Below are positions 1 to 8,585 of a DNA stretch of 64,000 nt, in pieces; position 1 is the stretch's first letter, and every line of letters begins with the position of its first letter. A program made the translations under genes and the position numbers. This DNA is from Flavobacteriales bacterium UBA6051 (GTDB lineage Bacteria > Bacteroidota > Bacteroidia > Flavobacteriales_D > Crocinitomicaceae). Below the pieces are notes generated by a model. That model was given only the letters and a program-made list of their open reading frames with translations. It was not told the origin of the DNA and made no database searches. The stretch spans positions 62,001-126,000 of the forward strand of contig DIYP01000003.1 of assembly GCA_002427735.1 (NCBI GenBank), in the 5' to 3' direction.

Positions 1-1
1 A

Positions 2-451
2 CCAACGAACGTATACTTTGGAGGTCAGTATGTAGGAATGTCGCGTATTGATACGCGCAATGTTTCTGATACATTGAGTCTCTCTTTTGGACGAGATGAA
101 AAAGTGGTTGTAATGCGAAAGTTAAAGAAGGAAATGAGTACCAAACGAGTTGCCGGAAACACGAAGAAAGAATCTTATCTCTACGAAATAGCTGTACGCA
201 ATAATCGTTCAGCTCCTATAAGAATTGAGGTCTTTGATCAGGTTCCAATTTCTCAGAGTAATGATATCTCTGTACTCGTTGATGAAATTTCAGAAGGTGA
301 GCAAGATGCGTTGACCGGAGAGGTGAAGTGGAAGCTGGATATTCCACCAGCAGGAGTTCAAGGAAAAGAAATTGGTTACACAGTGAAATACCCGAAAAAC
401 GCAAATATTACACTGAAACGATATAGAACTGTTTCGGCGGCCTACTTCTAG
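2..451 (+). CDS. DUF4139 (MuiA-like) domain protein, 5'-truncated
   Basis: The reading frame is open from the window edge, so the gene begins upstream and only the last 149 residues are visible. They match the C-terminal part of the DUF4139 / mucoidy-inhibitor-A-like family: the stretch YFGGQYVG, then NTRNVSDTLSLSFGRD-like residues, a conserved K/R-rich segment, the NNR immunoglobulin-like strand motif and a final GEVKWKLDIPPAG...YTVKYPK block. The family is widespread in Bacteroidota, is usually exported and has no established biochemical role. An internal ATG at position 38 is not the start, because the family consensus continues upstream of it. A strong hairpin follows the stop codon, so the transcript probably ends here. 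Family assignment is fairly secure, function unknown. Confidence 0.75.
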   Translation, partial: PTNVYFGGQYVGMSRIDTRNVSDTLSLSFGRDEKVVVMRKLKKEMSTKRVAGNTKKESYLYEIAVRNNRSAPIRIEVFDQVPISQSNDISVLVDEISEGEQDALTGEVKWKLDIPPAGVQGKEIGYTVKYPKNANITLKRYRTVSAAYF

Positions 452-472
452 CCATAAACAATCTTTATGCAT

Positions 473-507
473 AACCGCTGCTAAAATTTAGCAGCGGTTC
501 TCTTTGT
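473..507 (+). terminator. Rho-independent terminator after the DUF4139 gene
   Basis: Ten-base perfect inverted repeat, AACCGCTGCT at 473-482 and AGCAGCGGTT at 490-499. The 7-base loop can pair further as AAA/TTT. A short pyrimidine tail (CTCTTT) follows. It lies 22 bases after the stop codon and just before the next gene's promoter. Confidence 0.75.
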
Positions 508-522
508 GCACAATTTTCTTGG

Positions 523-530
523 TATTTTCG
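523..530 (+). promoter_or_regulatory. Possible -7 promoter element (TATTTTCG)
   Basis: TATTTTCG differs by one base from the Bacteroidota -7 consensus TAnnTTTG. It lies 16 bases before the ATG of the barrel gene, and a TTG at 504-506 lies 16 bases upstream of it. Only weakly supported because of the mismatch. Confidence 0.35.
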
Positions 531-546
531 CGTTCTACGCTTGAAA

Positions 547-1365
547 ATGATAAAAAAGCAATTAGCTATATTGTTCTTACTGCTGTCTTTTAGCGCTTTG
601 AGTCAGGTGCATACAGCAGCGTCCCGATCAGAAATTGGTGTTATGGTCGGCGGTTCGACCTATCTTGGTGATTTGAACCAATTCGTACCATTTCGTAATA
701 CGCATCTGGCAGGAGGTCTGTTGTATCGATACAATGTCAACCCGAGAATGGCTGTCCGTGTTAACTTTACATATGGTAAAGTGAGTGCAGACGATGCCCA
801 ATCTACTGAGCCTTTAAACAGAAACCGTAATCTGAACTTTTTCTCTGATATTTTTGAGTTAGGTGCGGGAGTAGAGTTTAATTACTTCCCTTTTCAATTG
901 GGACATGATCGTTACAAGGGAACGGCTTATTTGTTGGCGGAACTGGGCGTCTTTCGCATGAATCCAAAGACCATGCATAATGGCGCTGAAGTAGCCCTTC
1001 GTCCTTTGGGTACAGAAGGTCAGGGTACTTCGATTAATTCAAAGAAAGTATATAACCTAACGCAAATTTGTCTACCGCTAGGCGTAGGCGCTAAGCTTTC
1101 GTTAGGTGAGCGTGTAGGCCTTAACCTTGAAATAGGAATCCGAAAGACATTTACTGACTATTTAGATGATGTGGGAGCAGATTCTTATGCAGATCCAGCC
1201 GTGATTGCTGCTGAGAATGGCCCGTTAGCAGCTGAATTATCAAATCGTTCTGGGGATCGCTACGGTAAGCGAGGTAATTCAGCGACGAGTGATTGGTATA
1301 TGTTCGGAGGAGCAATGCTTACAATTAGTTTAGGGAATCCTGGCAATTGCCATTATCGATATTAG
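547..1365 (+). CDS. Outer-membrane beta-barrel protein (DUF6089-like)
   Basis: 272 residues with an N-terminal signal peptide (MIKKQLAILFLLLSFSALSQ). The mature protein begins with the GGSTYLGDLN-type motif seen in Bacteroidota DUF6089 barrels. Alternating hydrophobic/polar strands follow (LAGGLLYRYNVNPRMAVRVNFTYG; YLLAELGVFR; LGVGAKLSLGERVGLNLEIG), and the last strand carries WYMFGGAMLTISLG. These features support a small outer-membrane porin-like or structural barrel of unknown substrate. A TTG at 541 is in frame, but the ATG at 547 gives a normal signal peptide and is preferred. The gene stands alone between two hairpin terminators. Family call moderate, function unknown. Confidence 0.7.
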   Translation: MIKKQLAILFLLLSFSALSQVHTAASRSEIGVMVGGSTYLGDLNQFVPFRNTHLAGGLLYRYNVNPRMAVRVNFTYGKVSADDAQSTEPLNRNRNLNFFSDIFELGAGVEFNYFPFQLGHDRYKGTAYLLAELGVFRMNPKTMHNGAEVALRPLGTEGQGTSINSKKVYNLTQICLPLGVGAKLSLGERVGLNLEIGIRKTFTDYLDDVGADSYADPAVIAAENGPLAAELSNRSGDRYGKRGNSATSDWYMFGGAMLTISLGNPGNCHYRY

Positions 1366-1370
1366 ATCAT

Positions 1371-1407
1371 AAAAAAAGCCGACTTGTTTTCACAAATCGG
1401 CTCTTTC
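1371..1407 (-). terminator. Terminator between convergent genes
   Basis: Stem AGCCGACTTGT (1377-1387) pairs with ACAAATCGGCT (1392-1402) with one G-T wobble and a 4-base loop. The A-run at 1371-1376 becomes a U-tract for minus-strand transcripts, so it best serves the immunophilin gene. Plus-strand transcripts would see the weaker tail CTTT. Confidence 0.75.
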
Positions 1408-1425
1408 ACTAATTATTTTATTTGC

Positions 1426-2610
1426 TTAATGCTGATGACCATGGTCGTGTCCATGTCCATGATCGTGTCCATCATGATCATGATGCTCATGTTTTTGAAC
1501 ACCTTCAGCTGGCGCTCCTACTTTCATCATCTCCAAATCAAATACTAAGTCAGAGTAAGGAGGAATAGCTCCAGGTCTTCCTTTTGCTCCATAAGCTGCA
1601 TAATAAGGAATAATCAAGATTCCTTTTCCACCTTGACCGAGCATTGCCAAGCCTTCTTCAAATCCAGGAATCATTCGTTGCTCCAGGTATTTAAAGCTCA
1701 TTGGTTGACCACGATCGCGAGAAGAATCAAATTTCTTTCCACTTTTTCTGAAAGTCCCAGTATAATGTACTGAAAGCGCAGACCCTTTTTGTGGTTTTTC
1801 TGCAGCACCTTCGTCATTAATGATATACACCAACCCTGAAGATGATTTTTTAGCATTCGGGTATTCTTTCAATACTTCTTCGAACATGTAATTACTGTAT
1901 TCTTCTTCAGACATAGCAGCAATTCGATCAAATTCAGCTTTTTTCTTTGCTTCTTCCTCTTTGATTTTATCCATAACCGCAGCAAATTGTTCAGTGGCAT
2001 CCCATTTTTTTGCGGTCTTTCCCTTTCGGATAATTTTTAGTTCAACGATTTCATCGTCTTGTTCAATGGCATTTACGACATCCTGACCATCAATGACATG
2101 TCCAAATACAGAATGCTTTCCATCCAACCATGGTGTTGCCTTGTGTGTAATGAAAAACTGACTTCCATTCGTACTCGGTCCTGAATTAGCCATAGAAAGG
2201 ATTCCGGGGCCTGAGTGTTTCAGAGACTCGTCAAATTCATCCGCGAATCGATGCTTTGGTCCACCAGATCCATTTCCGAGTGGATCTCCTCCTTGAATCA
2301 TAAAGTCGGCAATAACTCGGTGAAATTTCAAACCATCATAAAAAGGTTCTGAGTATTCAATTGAATCATCAACAACAAAATCGCCCTCTGCTAAACCAAC
2401 AAAATTGGCTACGGTCATCGGTACTTTTTCAAACTCCAATTGCAGCAAAATATCACCCTTTGTGGTGGTGAATTTGGCGTACATTCCTTTTTCTAACTTT
2501 GGTTTCTTCGGCTTTTTTCCTTTGTCACCCTTACCAGCGAAAGAAGTGCTCACCAGTGCAAGCGATAATATGGTCAAAAGTATTTTCATCATAATTGTTG
2601 TTTTAAACAT
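1426..2610 (-). CDS. Secreted cyclophilin-FKBP fusion peptidyl-prolyl isomerase with His-rich tail
   Basis: Peptidyl-prolyl cis-trans isomerase, probably a periplasmic or cell-surface folding factor. Domains in order: signal peptide (to about residue 25), Lys-rich linker, cyclophilin domain about 45-200 (FHRVIADFMIQGGDP, GPGILSMANSGPSTNGSQFF and WLDGKHSVFG blocks intact), helical linker about 205-255, FKBP domain about 265-365 (VHYTGTFRKSGKKFDSS, PGFEEGL, IPPYSDLVFDLEM), and a C-terminal His-rich tail (about 375-394) resembling the metal-binding tail of SlyD. Both catalytic folds look complete, so this is a dual-family immunophilin rather than a degraded duplicate. The start is uncertain: ATG at 2610, or the tandem ATGs at 2592/2589, which give a shorter signal peptide. 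Monocistronic, with a terminator at 1371-1407. Confidence 0.9.
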   Translation of the reverse strand: MFKTTIMMKILLTILSLALVSTSFAGKGDKGKKPKKPKLEKGMYAKFTTTKGDILLQLEFEKVPMTVANFVGLAEGDFVVDDSIEYSEPFYDGLKFHRVIADFMIQGGDPLGNGSGGPKHRFADEFDESLKHSGPGILSMANSGPSTNGSQFFITHKATPWLDGKHSVFGHVIDGQDVVNAIEQDDEIVELKIIRKGKTAKKWDATEQFAAVMDKIKEEEAKKKAEFDRIAAMSEEEYSNYMFEEVLKEYPNAKKSSSGLVYIINDEGAAEKPQKGSALSVHYTGTFRKSGKKFDSSRDRGQPMSFKYLEQRMIPGFEEGLAMLGQGGKGILIIPYYAAYGAKGRPGAIPPYSDLVFDLEMMKVGAPAEGVQKHEHHDHDGHDHGHGHDHGHQH

Positions 2611-2677
2611 TAAAAATATGGATTAAATCCGATAAAGGGAGGTGCAAAAGTCCTGCCGAATGTTAATTCTTGTAAAT

Positions 2678-3556
2678 CTAGTTGCGTTTATCAATCCCCC
2701 AAAGCATCTTATTACGAATGGTATCCAAGAAATTATTGTCCTCGAATTTGATTACGTTAATCATATAATCGGCCTTGTGGATTGTTACTTCTTCTTCTTG
2801 TCTGATACTCATTGATTTTCCATCCAAACTGATTAAATAGGAGCGATTGCGCCCTTCAATACTCAACTTGATAGGCATGTGGTCGGGCACAACCATTGGA
2901 CGAACATTGAGATTGTGCGGGGCAATAGGCGTAAGAATGTGTACCTGACATCCCGGAGTAATAATTGGGCCACCGCAACTTAAGCTGTAGGCAGTAGATC
3001 CAGATGGAGTCGCTACGATAAGACCATCCGCCCAATAAGAATTGAGGTATTTTCCATCAAGTGAAGCATGAACGGTAATCATAGAAGAAGTATCCTTCTT
3101 TTGTAATGTTACTTCATTTAATGCCACATTATCGTTGCCAAATAAATTCTGCTCGGTTTCAACACGAATAAGTGAACGTTTTTGATGAACGTATTCTTTC
3201 TTTCGGACCAATTCCATTGCTTCCTGAATTTGGTCTCTTGAAATATTTGCGAGGAATCCCAATCGGCCTGTATTGATTCCAAGAACCGGAACACCAGAAC
3301 TTCTAATAAATTTGACGTTTTGTAAAAAAGTACCATCGCCACCTAGGCTAAAGCTTAAATCAATTCCTGATTTGAAATCATCATGGGACCTAAACTCATC
3401 AGTACTTTCAGAAACACCTATTTTCTTGACCAATAATTTTTTGAAATCAGATTCAAGGACAGGATTCCAGCCAAAGTCTTGAATTATACCAAGGAATTCC
3501 TTGTAGTATTCAGCGTTCTGCTTCGTGACCTTTCGGCCATAAACTGCAACATTCAT
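2678..3556 (-). CDS. nadK: NAD kinase
   Basis: Phosphorylates NAD+ to NADP+ in the cytoplasm, the only de novo route to NADP. 292 residues, the usual bacterial length. The diagnostic GGDGTFL motif is at about residue 73, GINTGRLGFLA follows, and the second conserved block LNEVTL is at about residue 146. ADGLIVATPSGSTAYSLSCGGPI forms the nucleotide-binding core. The ATG start lies 3 bases after the stop of the CBS-domain gene, so the two are co-transcribed; this CBS-nadK pairing is a common Bacteroidota arrangement. No terminator is obvious downstream before the immunophilin gene's promoter region. Confidence 0.96.
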   Translation of the reverse strand: MNVAVYGRKVTKQNAEYYKEFLGIIQDFGWNPVLESDFKKLLVKKIGVSESTDEFRSHDDFKSGIDLSFSLGGDGTFLQNVKFIRSSGVPVLGINTGRLGFLANISRDQIQEAMELVRKKEYVHQKRSLIRVETEQNLFGNDNVALNEVTLQKKDTSSMITVHASLDGKYLNSYWADGLIVATPSGSTAYSLSCGGPIITPGCQVHILTPIAPHNLNVRPMVVPDHMPIKLSIEGRNRSYLISLDGKSMSIRQEEEVTIHKADYMINVIKFEDNNFLDTIRNKMLWGIDKRN

Positions 3557-3559
3557 TGA

Positions 3560-4222
3560 TTATAGATTCAAATAGTTCATGAGCGCATCGTAGCGAAATT
3601 GTAGGTCATCATTAAAACTGCTCTTTTGAAAAGAAGCTTTAATGATATAATCATACCGCTCAAAAGTACGGATGATCCTGTCCAGCTCAATTTTATTGAT
3701 TTTCAGCGTGACTTCAATATTTGTTGAGTCCGTAGAACTCATAATATATGAACTCAAAATTTTAGCATCGTTGCTTTCTACGATTTGTCCAATTTGGGCC
3801 ATGGAATAGTCTGATCCCGCCATTTCAAGCACAAGAATTCCGCCGTTTTCTTTGATGCTTCCCGTATTGGCAATTAAAGACATCAGATGCTGAACAGTCG
3901 TGCATCCCATGTACACCTCTTTGTCATCTAAAATTGGAATAACCGTTAGTTTCGCTTCAGCAATTCTCGATAACACTTGATAAATATGATCCGAGGCGAG
4001 AGAGTAGGGGCGCGGTAAGTGCTGAAAAAGTTCATCGAGTGTCTTCTCCAACTCCATTTTATCCAGAATGTCCGTTTCCGAAATAACCCCCACAAAATTG
4101 CCTGATTTCAATACAGGAAGATGTGAAACTTTGAACTCTTCCATCCAGTTCAAAGCCTTTTCTCCCGTATCCGTATGCATCAACGGTGGGATTTCATCTG
4201 TGATCAATTCAATAGCTCTCAT
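3560..4222 (-). CDS. CBS-domain protein with C-terminal ACT-like region
   Basis: 220 residues, cytoplasmic. Two CBS motifs occupy about residues 1-120: ALNWMEEFKVSHLPVLKSGN followed by VGVISETDIL, and VLSRIAEAKLTVIPILDDK followed by VYMGCTTV. CBS pairs normally bind adenine nucleotides. From about residue 130 an ACT-like beta-alpha fold begins (GGILVLEMAGSDYSMAQIG, then EVTLKINKIELDRIIRTFERYDY). It is first in an operon with nadK, so adenylate-responsive control of NADP synthesis is an attractive but untested idea. ATG start at 4222. The upstream sequence TACATTAG resembles, with one mismatch, the -7 element. Confidence 0.8.
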   Translation of the reverse strand: MRAIELITDEIPPLMHTDTGEKALNWMEEFKVSHLPVLKSGNFVGVISETDILDKMELEKTLDELFQHLPRPYSLASDHIYQVLSRIAEAKLTVIPILDDKEVYMGCTTVQHLMSLIANTGSIKENGGILVLEMAGSDYSMAQIGQIVESNDAKILSSYIMSSTDSTNIEVTLKINKIELDRIIRTFERYDYIIKASFQKSSFNDDLQFRYDALMNYLNL

Positions 4223-4291
4223 TGTGTTCGCTAATGTAGTATAATACTTAGTAAGTTCTTACTTTTACAATCACAAAAATTGTACCGCAGG

Positions 4292-5008
4292 ATGACAAAA
4301 TTAAGTGTGAATGTAAATAAGATTGCTACGCTCAGGAATGCGCGCGGCGAGGATACACCAAATGTTGTAAAAGTCGCACTCGATTGTGAGCGATTTGGAG
4401 CAGATGGGATTACGGTTCACCCTCGTCCCGACGAACGCCATATTACCCGACAGGATGTATATGATCTTGCTGGTGTCGTTACGACTGAATTCAACATTGA
4501 AGGCTACCCGAATGAACGTTTTTTGCAGTTAATTGATGAGGTGTGCCCTGCTCAGGCGACGCTGGTACCTGATCCACCTGGCGTTTTAACCTCTAATGCA
4601 GGTTGGGACACTAAACAGCATTTGGGATTGCTTTCTGAACTTGCTCAAGAACTCAAAGGCAAAGGGATTCGTTCTTCCATTTTTGTTGATACTAAACCAC
4701 AAAATATTGAGCACGCGGCGAAGTGCGGTGTAGATAGAATCGAGCTTTATACAGGTCCCTATGCTCAGATGTACGGAGTTGATCGACAGCAAGCGGTAAA
4801 GCCCTATGTTGAAGCAGCTAATATGGCTGTTGAACTTGGACTTGAAATCAATGCGGGTCATGATTTAAGTTTAGAAAATCTGAGCTTTTTCAAAGAGAAT
4901 ATTCCTGGGTTACTTGAAGTGTCTATTGGGCACGCTTTGATTTCGGATGCTTTATACTTTGGGTTGGAAAATACGGTGCAGCAATACCAGCGATTGTTAG
5001 CTGACTAA
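4292..5008 (+). CDS. pdxJ: Pyridoxine 5'-phosphate synthase
   Basis: Condenses 3-amino-2-oxopropyl phosphate (1-amino-acetone 3-phosphate) with 1-deoxyxylulose 5-phosphate to give pyridoxine 5'-phosphate, the last ring-forming step of the DXP-dependent vitamin B6 pathway. A TIM barrel of 238 residues. Visible family motifs: LSVNVNKIATLRNARG at the N-terminus, FGADGITVHPRPDERHI, TLVPDPPG, RIELYTGPYA and GLEINAGHDLS near the C-terminus. The ATG at 4292 aligns with the family N-terminus, so the in-frame TTG at 4280 is not used here. The gene is divergent from the CBS-nadK operon and ends in a 4-base tail-to-tail overlap with dnaG. No other B6 genes are in the window. Confidence 0.96.
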   Translation: MTKLSVNVNKIATLRNARGEDTPNVVKVALDCERFGADGITVHPRPDERHITRQDVYDLAGVVTTEFNIEGYPNERFLQLIDEVCPAQATLVPDPPGVLTSNAGWDTKQHLGLLSELAQELKGKGIRSSIFVDTKPQNIEHAAKCGVDRIELYTGPYAQMYGVDRQQAVKPYVEAANMAVELGLEINAGHDLSLENLSFFKENIPGLLEVSIGHALISDALYFGLENTVQQYQRLLAD

Positions 5009-7008
5009 CGGATAACTATCCTGCCGAGTTTTTCCGAAATCATACGTTTTACCTGCTCTAATGAAACTTGTTCGGCTAGCAGGTCCATGAGTTCTTCGTC
5101 CGAAATGTCGCCGGCTTTGTTTTTCAAAACCGTTTGAATTTCACCTATACGTTTTTCTACTTTCGAGGATTTGAAAGCGTAAATAGAGCCCATTACTGCC
5201 TGTTGAAGTTTATCTTTTTCAGAGCTCGTGTAAATATTGTGTTTGGTAACCCAATTATGACTGAGTTCATGCTGATTCATTTCCACCTCCGTAATGAACT
5301 GTATTATTTCCTGATCTTCCTGGCGTTTGAAATAGCTTGTTTTGAGTAGAGTGTTTTCTCCCAGTGAGTCCAGAATAAGTTGGTGAAGTCGATTAAAGAC
5401 TGGGCGGTCAAATACCAATTCATCTATGGCCAGTTCATGGCAAATTAGTTCAGCTACAGAGGTCTCAACAGATTCTTTTTTTCCTTCTTCATTGATATGA
5501 TCGGTGGCAATTGCCAACGGTCCATAAAGCACCATTATGCGCATCAGATCATATTCATTCGGATCATCGACCTCGACCAATTGCTGAATCTCTTGAACCT
5601 CCTCCATTGGATTTGGTTCAAAGGCGTATGGATCGTCGTGGGCTATTGTATCCGCAGCATTTTGCTTGCGCTGAGCTTCTTTAAATTCCTTTTCGGCTGC
5701 ATTGCTTCTCTCTTTGGTCACTTCGCTCCAAATGACCTCTTCTTTAATATTGAAGCGTTTTGCGACTTCCGGTACAAAAACATTTCGAGTGATTTGATCA
5801 GGGATCAGGGAAACACTGTGTGAAATATTTCGGATGAGTTCAGCGCGTTTAATCGGATCATCTCCCTCTGTTTCAAGCAGAATATCCGCTTTAAACGATA
5901 TGAAATCTTGTTGATGTTCTTTGATATAATCTTCAAGTTCTGTAGAACTGACAGATTTAGAATAAGAGTCTGGATCTTCTCCTTCAGGAAATAAAACCAC
6001 TTTTACATTAAGGCCTTCTTCCAGAATAAGGTCGATTCCGCGAAATGAAGCTTTAATTCCTGCAGCGTCACCATCATAAAGAATGGTCATGTTCTTTGTG
6101 TAACGCTTTACTAAACGAATTTGTTCGCGTGTCAAGGAAGTCCCTGAAGAAGATACCACGTTTTGAATGCCCGCCTGATACATGCTGATGACATCTGTGT
6201 ATCCTTCACAGAGATAGCACATATCATATTTTATGATATCTCCCTTGGCGAAGTGTAAACCGTAAAGGATTTCACTCTTATTGTAGATAATGCTCTCAGG
6301 AGAATTAAAATACTTGGCAATCTTTTTATCCGTAAAAAGTGTTCTGCCTCCAAAGCCTAAAACTCTTCCGGAAACACTGTGGATTGGGAACATCACTCTT
6401 CCTCGAAAGAAATCGAAGCTTCGATCATCTTTGGTTTTTGTGAGTCCAACTTTCTCGAGATACTCTTTTTTGTATCCTTTATCCAGAGCTGTTTTCGTGA
6501 AGTCATCGCTTTTATTAAGGCAATAACCTAGTTGAAATTTTTCAATGATTTCCGGGCGAAACCCGCGTTCAATGAAATACGATAACCCTATTTTCTTTCC
6601 TTCATCGGAATTATGCAGATTTTCAACGAAATGGTCTTTTGCAAAATCGTTAATGATGTGAAGGCTTTCACGTTCTGAAATGGCAGCGAGTTCTTCCGGA
6701 GTTGCTGGTTTATCTTCAGGTATCTGAATTCCATACTTATCTGCTAGCCAACGTAACGCTTCTGGGTAGGAGTAATGTTCTTTTTCCATTAAAAAGGAAA
6801 CAACAGTACCACCTTTACCTGTAGAGAAACATTTAAAAATTTGTTTTGCCGGAGACACGACAAAAGACGGTGTTTTTTCGTCTGTGAATGGACTTAGGCC
6901 TTTTAAGTTTGATCCTGCACGCTTCAATTGAACGAATTCACCAATTACCTCTTCAATACGAGCGGTTTGCATGATGTCATCAATGATATGTGGAGGGATT
7001 TTGGCCAT
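5005..7008 (-). CDS. dnaG: DNA primase DnaG with degenerate zinc finger
   Basis: Synthesises RNA primers at the replication fork. 667 residues in the usual order: N-terminal CHC2-type region (about 1-100), RNA-polymerase core with TOPRIM motifs (CEGYTDVI and ILYDGDAAG at about 255-315), and a C-terminal helicase-interacting region. In the CHC2 region the zinc ligands are mostly gone: the first Cys-Pro-Phe-His block is Ser39-Pro-Phe-Thr42, and in the second block only Cys60 remains while the other Cys is Thr63. The surrounding EKTPSF and F-x-C-F landmarks are kept. This loss is familiar in Bacteroidota primases. The ATG overlaps the stop of the upstream lipoprotein gene as TAATG. Third gene of the polyprenyl synthase-lipoprotein-dnaG operon. 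Confidence 0.95.
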   Translation of the reverse strand: MAKIPPHIIDDIMQTARIEEVIGEFVQLKRAGSNLKGLSPFTDEKTPSFVVSPAKQIFKCFSTGKGGTVVSFLMEKEHYSYPEALRWLADKYGIQIPEDKPATPEELAAISERESLHIINDFAKDHFVENLHNSDEGKKIGLSYFIERGFRPEIIEKFQLGYCLNKSDDFTKTALDKGYKKEYLEKVGLTKTKDDRSFDFFRGRVMFPIHSVSGRVLGFGGRTLFTDKKIAKYFNSPESIIYNKSEILYGLHFAKGDIIKYDMCYLCEGYTDVISMYQAGIQNVVSSSGTSLTREQIRLVKRYTKNMTILYDGDAAGIKASFRGIDLILEEGLNVKVVLFPEGEDPDSYSKSVSSTELEDYIKEHQQDFISFKADILLETEGDDPIKRAELIRNISHSVSLIPDQITRNVFVPEVAKRFNIKEEVIWSEVTKERSNAAEKEFKEAQRKQNAADTIAHDDPYAFEPNPMEEVQEIQQLVEVDDPNEYDLMRIMVLYGPLAIATDHINEEGKKESVETSVAELICHELAIDELVFDRPVFNRLHQLILDSLGENTLLKTSYFKRQEDQEIIQFITEVEMNQHELSHNWVTKHNIYTSSEKDKLQQAVMGSIYAFKSSKVEKRIGEIQTVLKNKAGDISDEELMDLLAEQVSLEQVKRMISEKLGRIVIR

Positions 7009-7457
7009 TATTTTTCTGGATAGCCGTAATCTTTTACATTGGTCATTTCACCATTCGTATTGTATGTCTTCCAGATGCCAACAGGTTGGTCGTCAGCATA
7101 CTCTCCTGTATATCGTAAAACTCCGTTAGGATATTTAACAATAGAGTGTCCGTGCTTTTTTCCATGCTCATACATGGTCATGGATAGTTCTTCACCTGTT
7201 TCTGAGAAGAAAAGCCATTTACCATGTCGATTTCCTTCTTCATCCTGTGGTCCCTGAAACCTGATGTTTTCTTTACCAGGATAATACTCCGTATATGTAT
7301 TCCCTTTTATTTCAACCAAATCCTCTTTGTCGATAATTGGTTCGATAATTTCTGGTGTAGGATTTACACTTTCCTTATCCGAAGTGACGTTTTCAGTTTC
7401 CTTGCTACCACAAGATAGCAGGCTAAATACCAGTAAAGTATAACAGATATAACGCAT
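7008..7457 (-). CDS. MORN/YwqK-type repeat lipoprotein
   Basis: 149 residues when started at the ATG at 7457. That start gives a lipoprotein signal MRYICYTLLVFSLLSCGS with the lipobox cysteine at residue 16, and it lies 1 base after the upstream stop codon; the longer frame adds an unlikely cytoplasmic leader. After an acidic linker come toxin-antitoxin YwqK/MORN_2-like repeats: GNRHGKWLFFSETGEEL, KKHGHSIVKYPNGVLRYTGEY and QPVGIWKTYNTNGEM. Such repeats are common in surface or periplasmic proteins and their ligand is unknown. The TAATG overlap with dnaG shows tight co-transcription. Function unknown. Confidence 0.8.
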   Translation of the reverse strand: MRYICYTLLVFSLLSCGSKETENVTSDKESVNPTPEIIEPIIDKEDLVEIKGNTYTEYYPGKENIRFQGPQDEEGNRHGKWLFFSETGEELSMTMYEHGKKHGHSIVKYPNGVLRYTGEYADDQPVGIWKTYNTNGEMTNVKDYGYPEK

Positions 7458-7458
7458 A

Positions 7459-8430
7459 TTACTTTTTTCTTGTTGTTGTGTACTCAACTAAACCTAAAAC
7501 AGCACTTTTGGCATCTGAGTCAGGAATGTCTTTAAGCAGGTCAATTGCTTTGTTTTTGTATTCGAGCATTTTCTTGTGAGCATAATCAATTCCTCCATGT
7601 TCAATAACAAGACTAACCGCTCGTTTCACCTTCTTAGGGTTTTCATTGTGTCGTTTAACAATGTTGATGAGTTCTTTTCGAACTTCTGAGGGACCGTTAT
7701 TGATAACATAAATGAGCGGGAGTGTCATTTTACGCTCACGGATATCTAAGCCCGTTGGTTTTCCTATATCTCCTGGTTCACCGTAATCAAATATGTCGTC
7801 TTTCAACTGAAATGCCATTCCTACGTACTCTCCAAACAAACGCATATTTTCAGATTGATCTGTACGCTCAACACTTAGTGCTCCAGCTTCGCAACATGTG
7901 GAAATTAGCGAAGCGGTCTTTTGGCGAATCACTTCAAAATAAACTTCTTCTGTAATGTCTAGTTTTCGTGCTTTCTCAATTTGCAATAACTCACCTTCAG
8001 ACATTTCTTTTACTGCTCGAGCAACTACTTCCAGTAAGTGTGGATTGTTATTCTCTATAGAAAGCAAAAGGACTTTTGATAACATGTAATCACCGACGAG
8101 TACGGCAATCTTATTCTTCCAAAGTGCATTAACTGAGAAGAAACCACGACGTTCATTGGCATCGTCTACTACGTCATCATGAACAAGTGTTGCCGTATGT
8201 AATAACTCTACTAAAGTGGCTGCATCATATGTCTTATCATTTACTTGTCCTAACATTTTAGCTGTTAGAAAAATAAACATGGGTCGCATTTGTTTGCCCT
8301 TTCTACGAATAATGTAATGAGTGACTTTATCCAGCATTGGAGCCTTGGACTTCATACTTTGCTTAAAGCGCACTTCAAATTCCTTCATCTCTGAAGTAAC
8401 CGGAGCCATTATTTCTTCTACGGATAGCAT
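7459..8430 (-). CDS. Polyprenyl (octaprenyl-type) diphosphate synthase
   Basis: Trans-isoprenyl diphosphate synthase that chain-elongates farnesyl diphosphate with IPP, probably to the quinone side chain (menaquinone in this phylum). 323 residues. First aspartate-rich motif HDDVVDD at about residue 84, with the upstream GKQMRPM substrate-binding block. Second motif KDDIFDY at about residue 209. The Mg2+-binding aspartates are all present. It heads an operon with the MORN lipoprotein and dnaG. A perfect -7 box at 8438-8445 implies a leader of only a few bases. Chain length cannot be read confidently from sequence alone. Confidence 0.93.
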   Translation of the reverse strand: MLSVEEIMAPVTSEMKEFEVRFKQSMKSKAPMLDKVTHYIIRRKGKQMRPMFIFLTAKMLGQVNDKTYDAATLVELLHTATLVHDDVVDDANERRGFFSVNALWKNKIAVLVGDYMLSKVLLLSIENNNPHLLEVVARAVKEMSEGELLQIEKARKLDITEEVYFEVIRQKTASLISTCCEAGALSVERTDQSENMRLFGEYVGMAFQLKDDIFDYGEPGDIGKPTGLDIRERKMTLPLIYVINNGPSEVRKELINIVKRHNENPKKVKRAVSLVIEHGGIDYAHKKMLEYKNKAIDLLKDIPDSDAKSAVLGLVEYTTTRKK

Positions 8431-8437
8431 TCTTATA

Positions 8438-8445
8438 CAAATATA
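8438..8445 (-). promoter_or_regulatory. -7 promoter element of the polyprenyl synthase-dnaG operon
   Basis: Minus-strand TATATTTG, an exact match to TAnnTTTG. It ends 7 bases before the ATG at 8430, so transcription would begin almost at the start codon. No clear -33 TTG was found. Confidence 0.6.
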
Positions 8446-8531
8446 ACAGTAAAGCGGGCAGCTACATTATAAATCCTGAGTGAAAGATGAAATGGTAGTA
8501 AACGTTGAGTGGAGGGTGCAAACTTAGATAC

Positions 8532-8566
8532 AAAAAAAAGCGCTTATCAGACGATAAGCGCTTTTT
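8532..8566 (-). terminator. Terminator after the T9SS protein gene
   Basis: Perfect 10-base stem AGCGCTTATC (8539-8548) with GATAAGCGCT (8553-8562) and a 4-base loop. It is flanked by an A-run on the left and a T-run on the right, so it can work in both directions. It lies 20 bases past the stop of the minus-strand T9SS gene. Confidence 0.9.
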
Positions 8567-8585
8567 AGTATAAAGAATAGATTTA

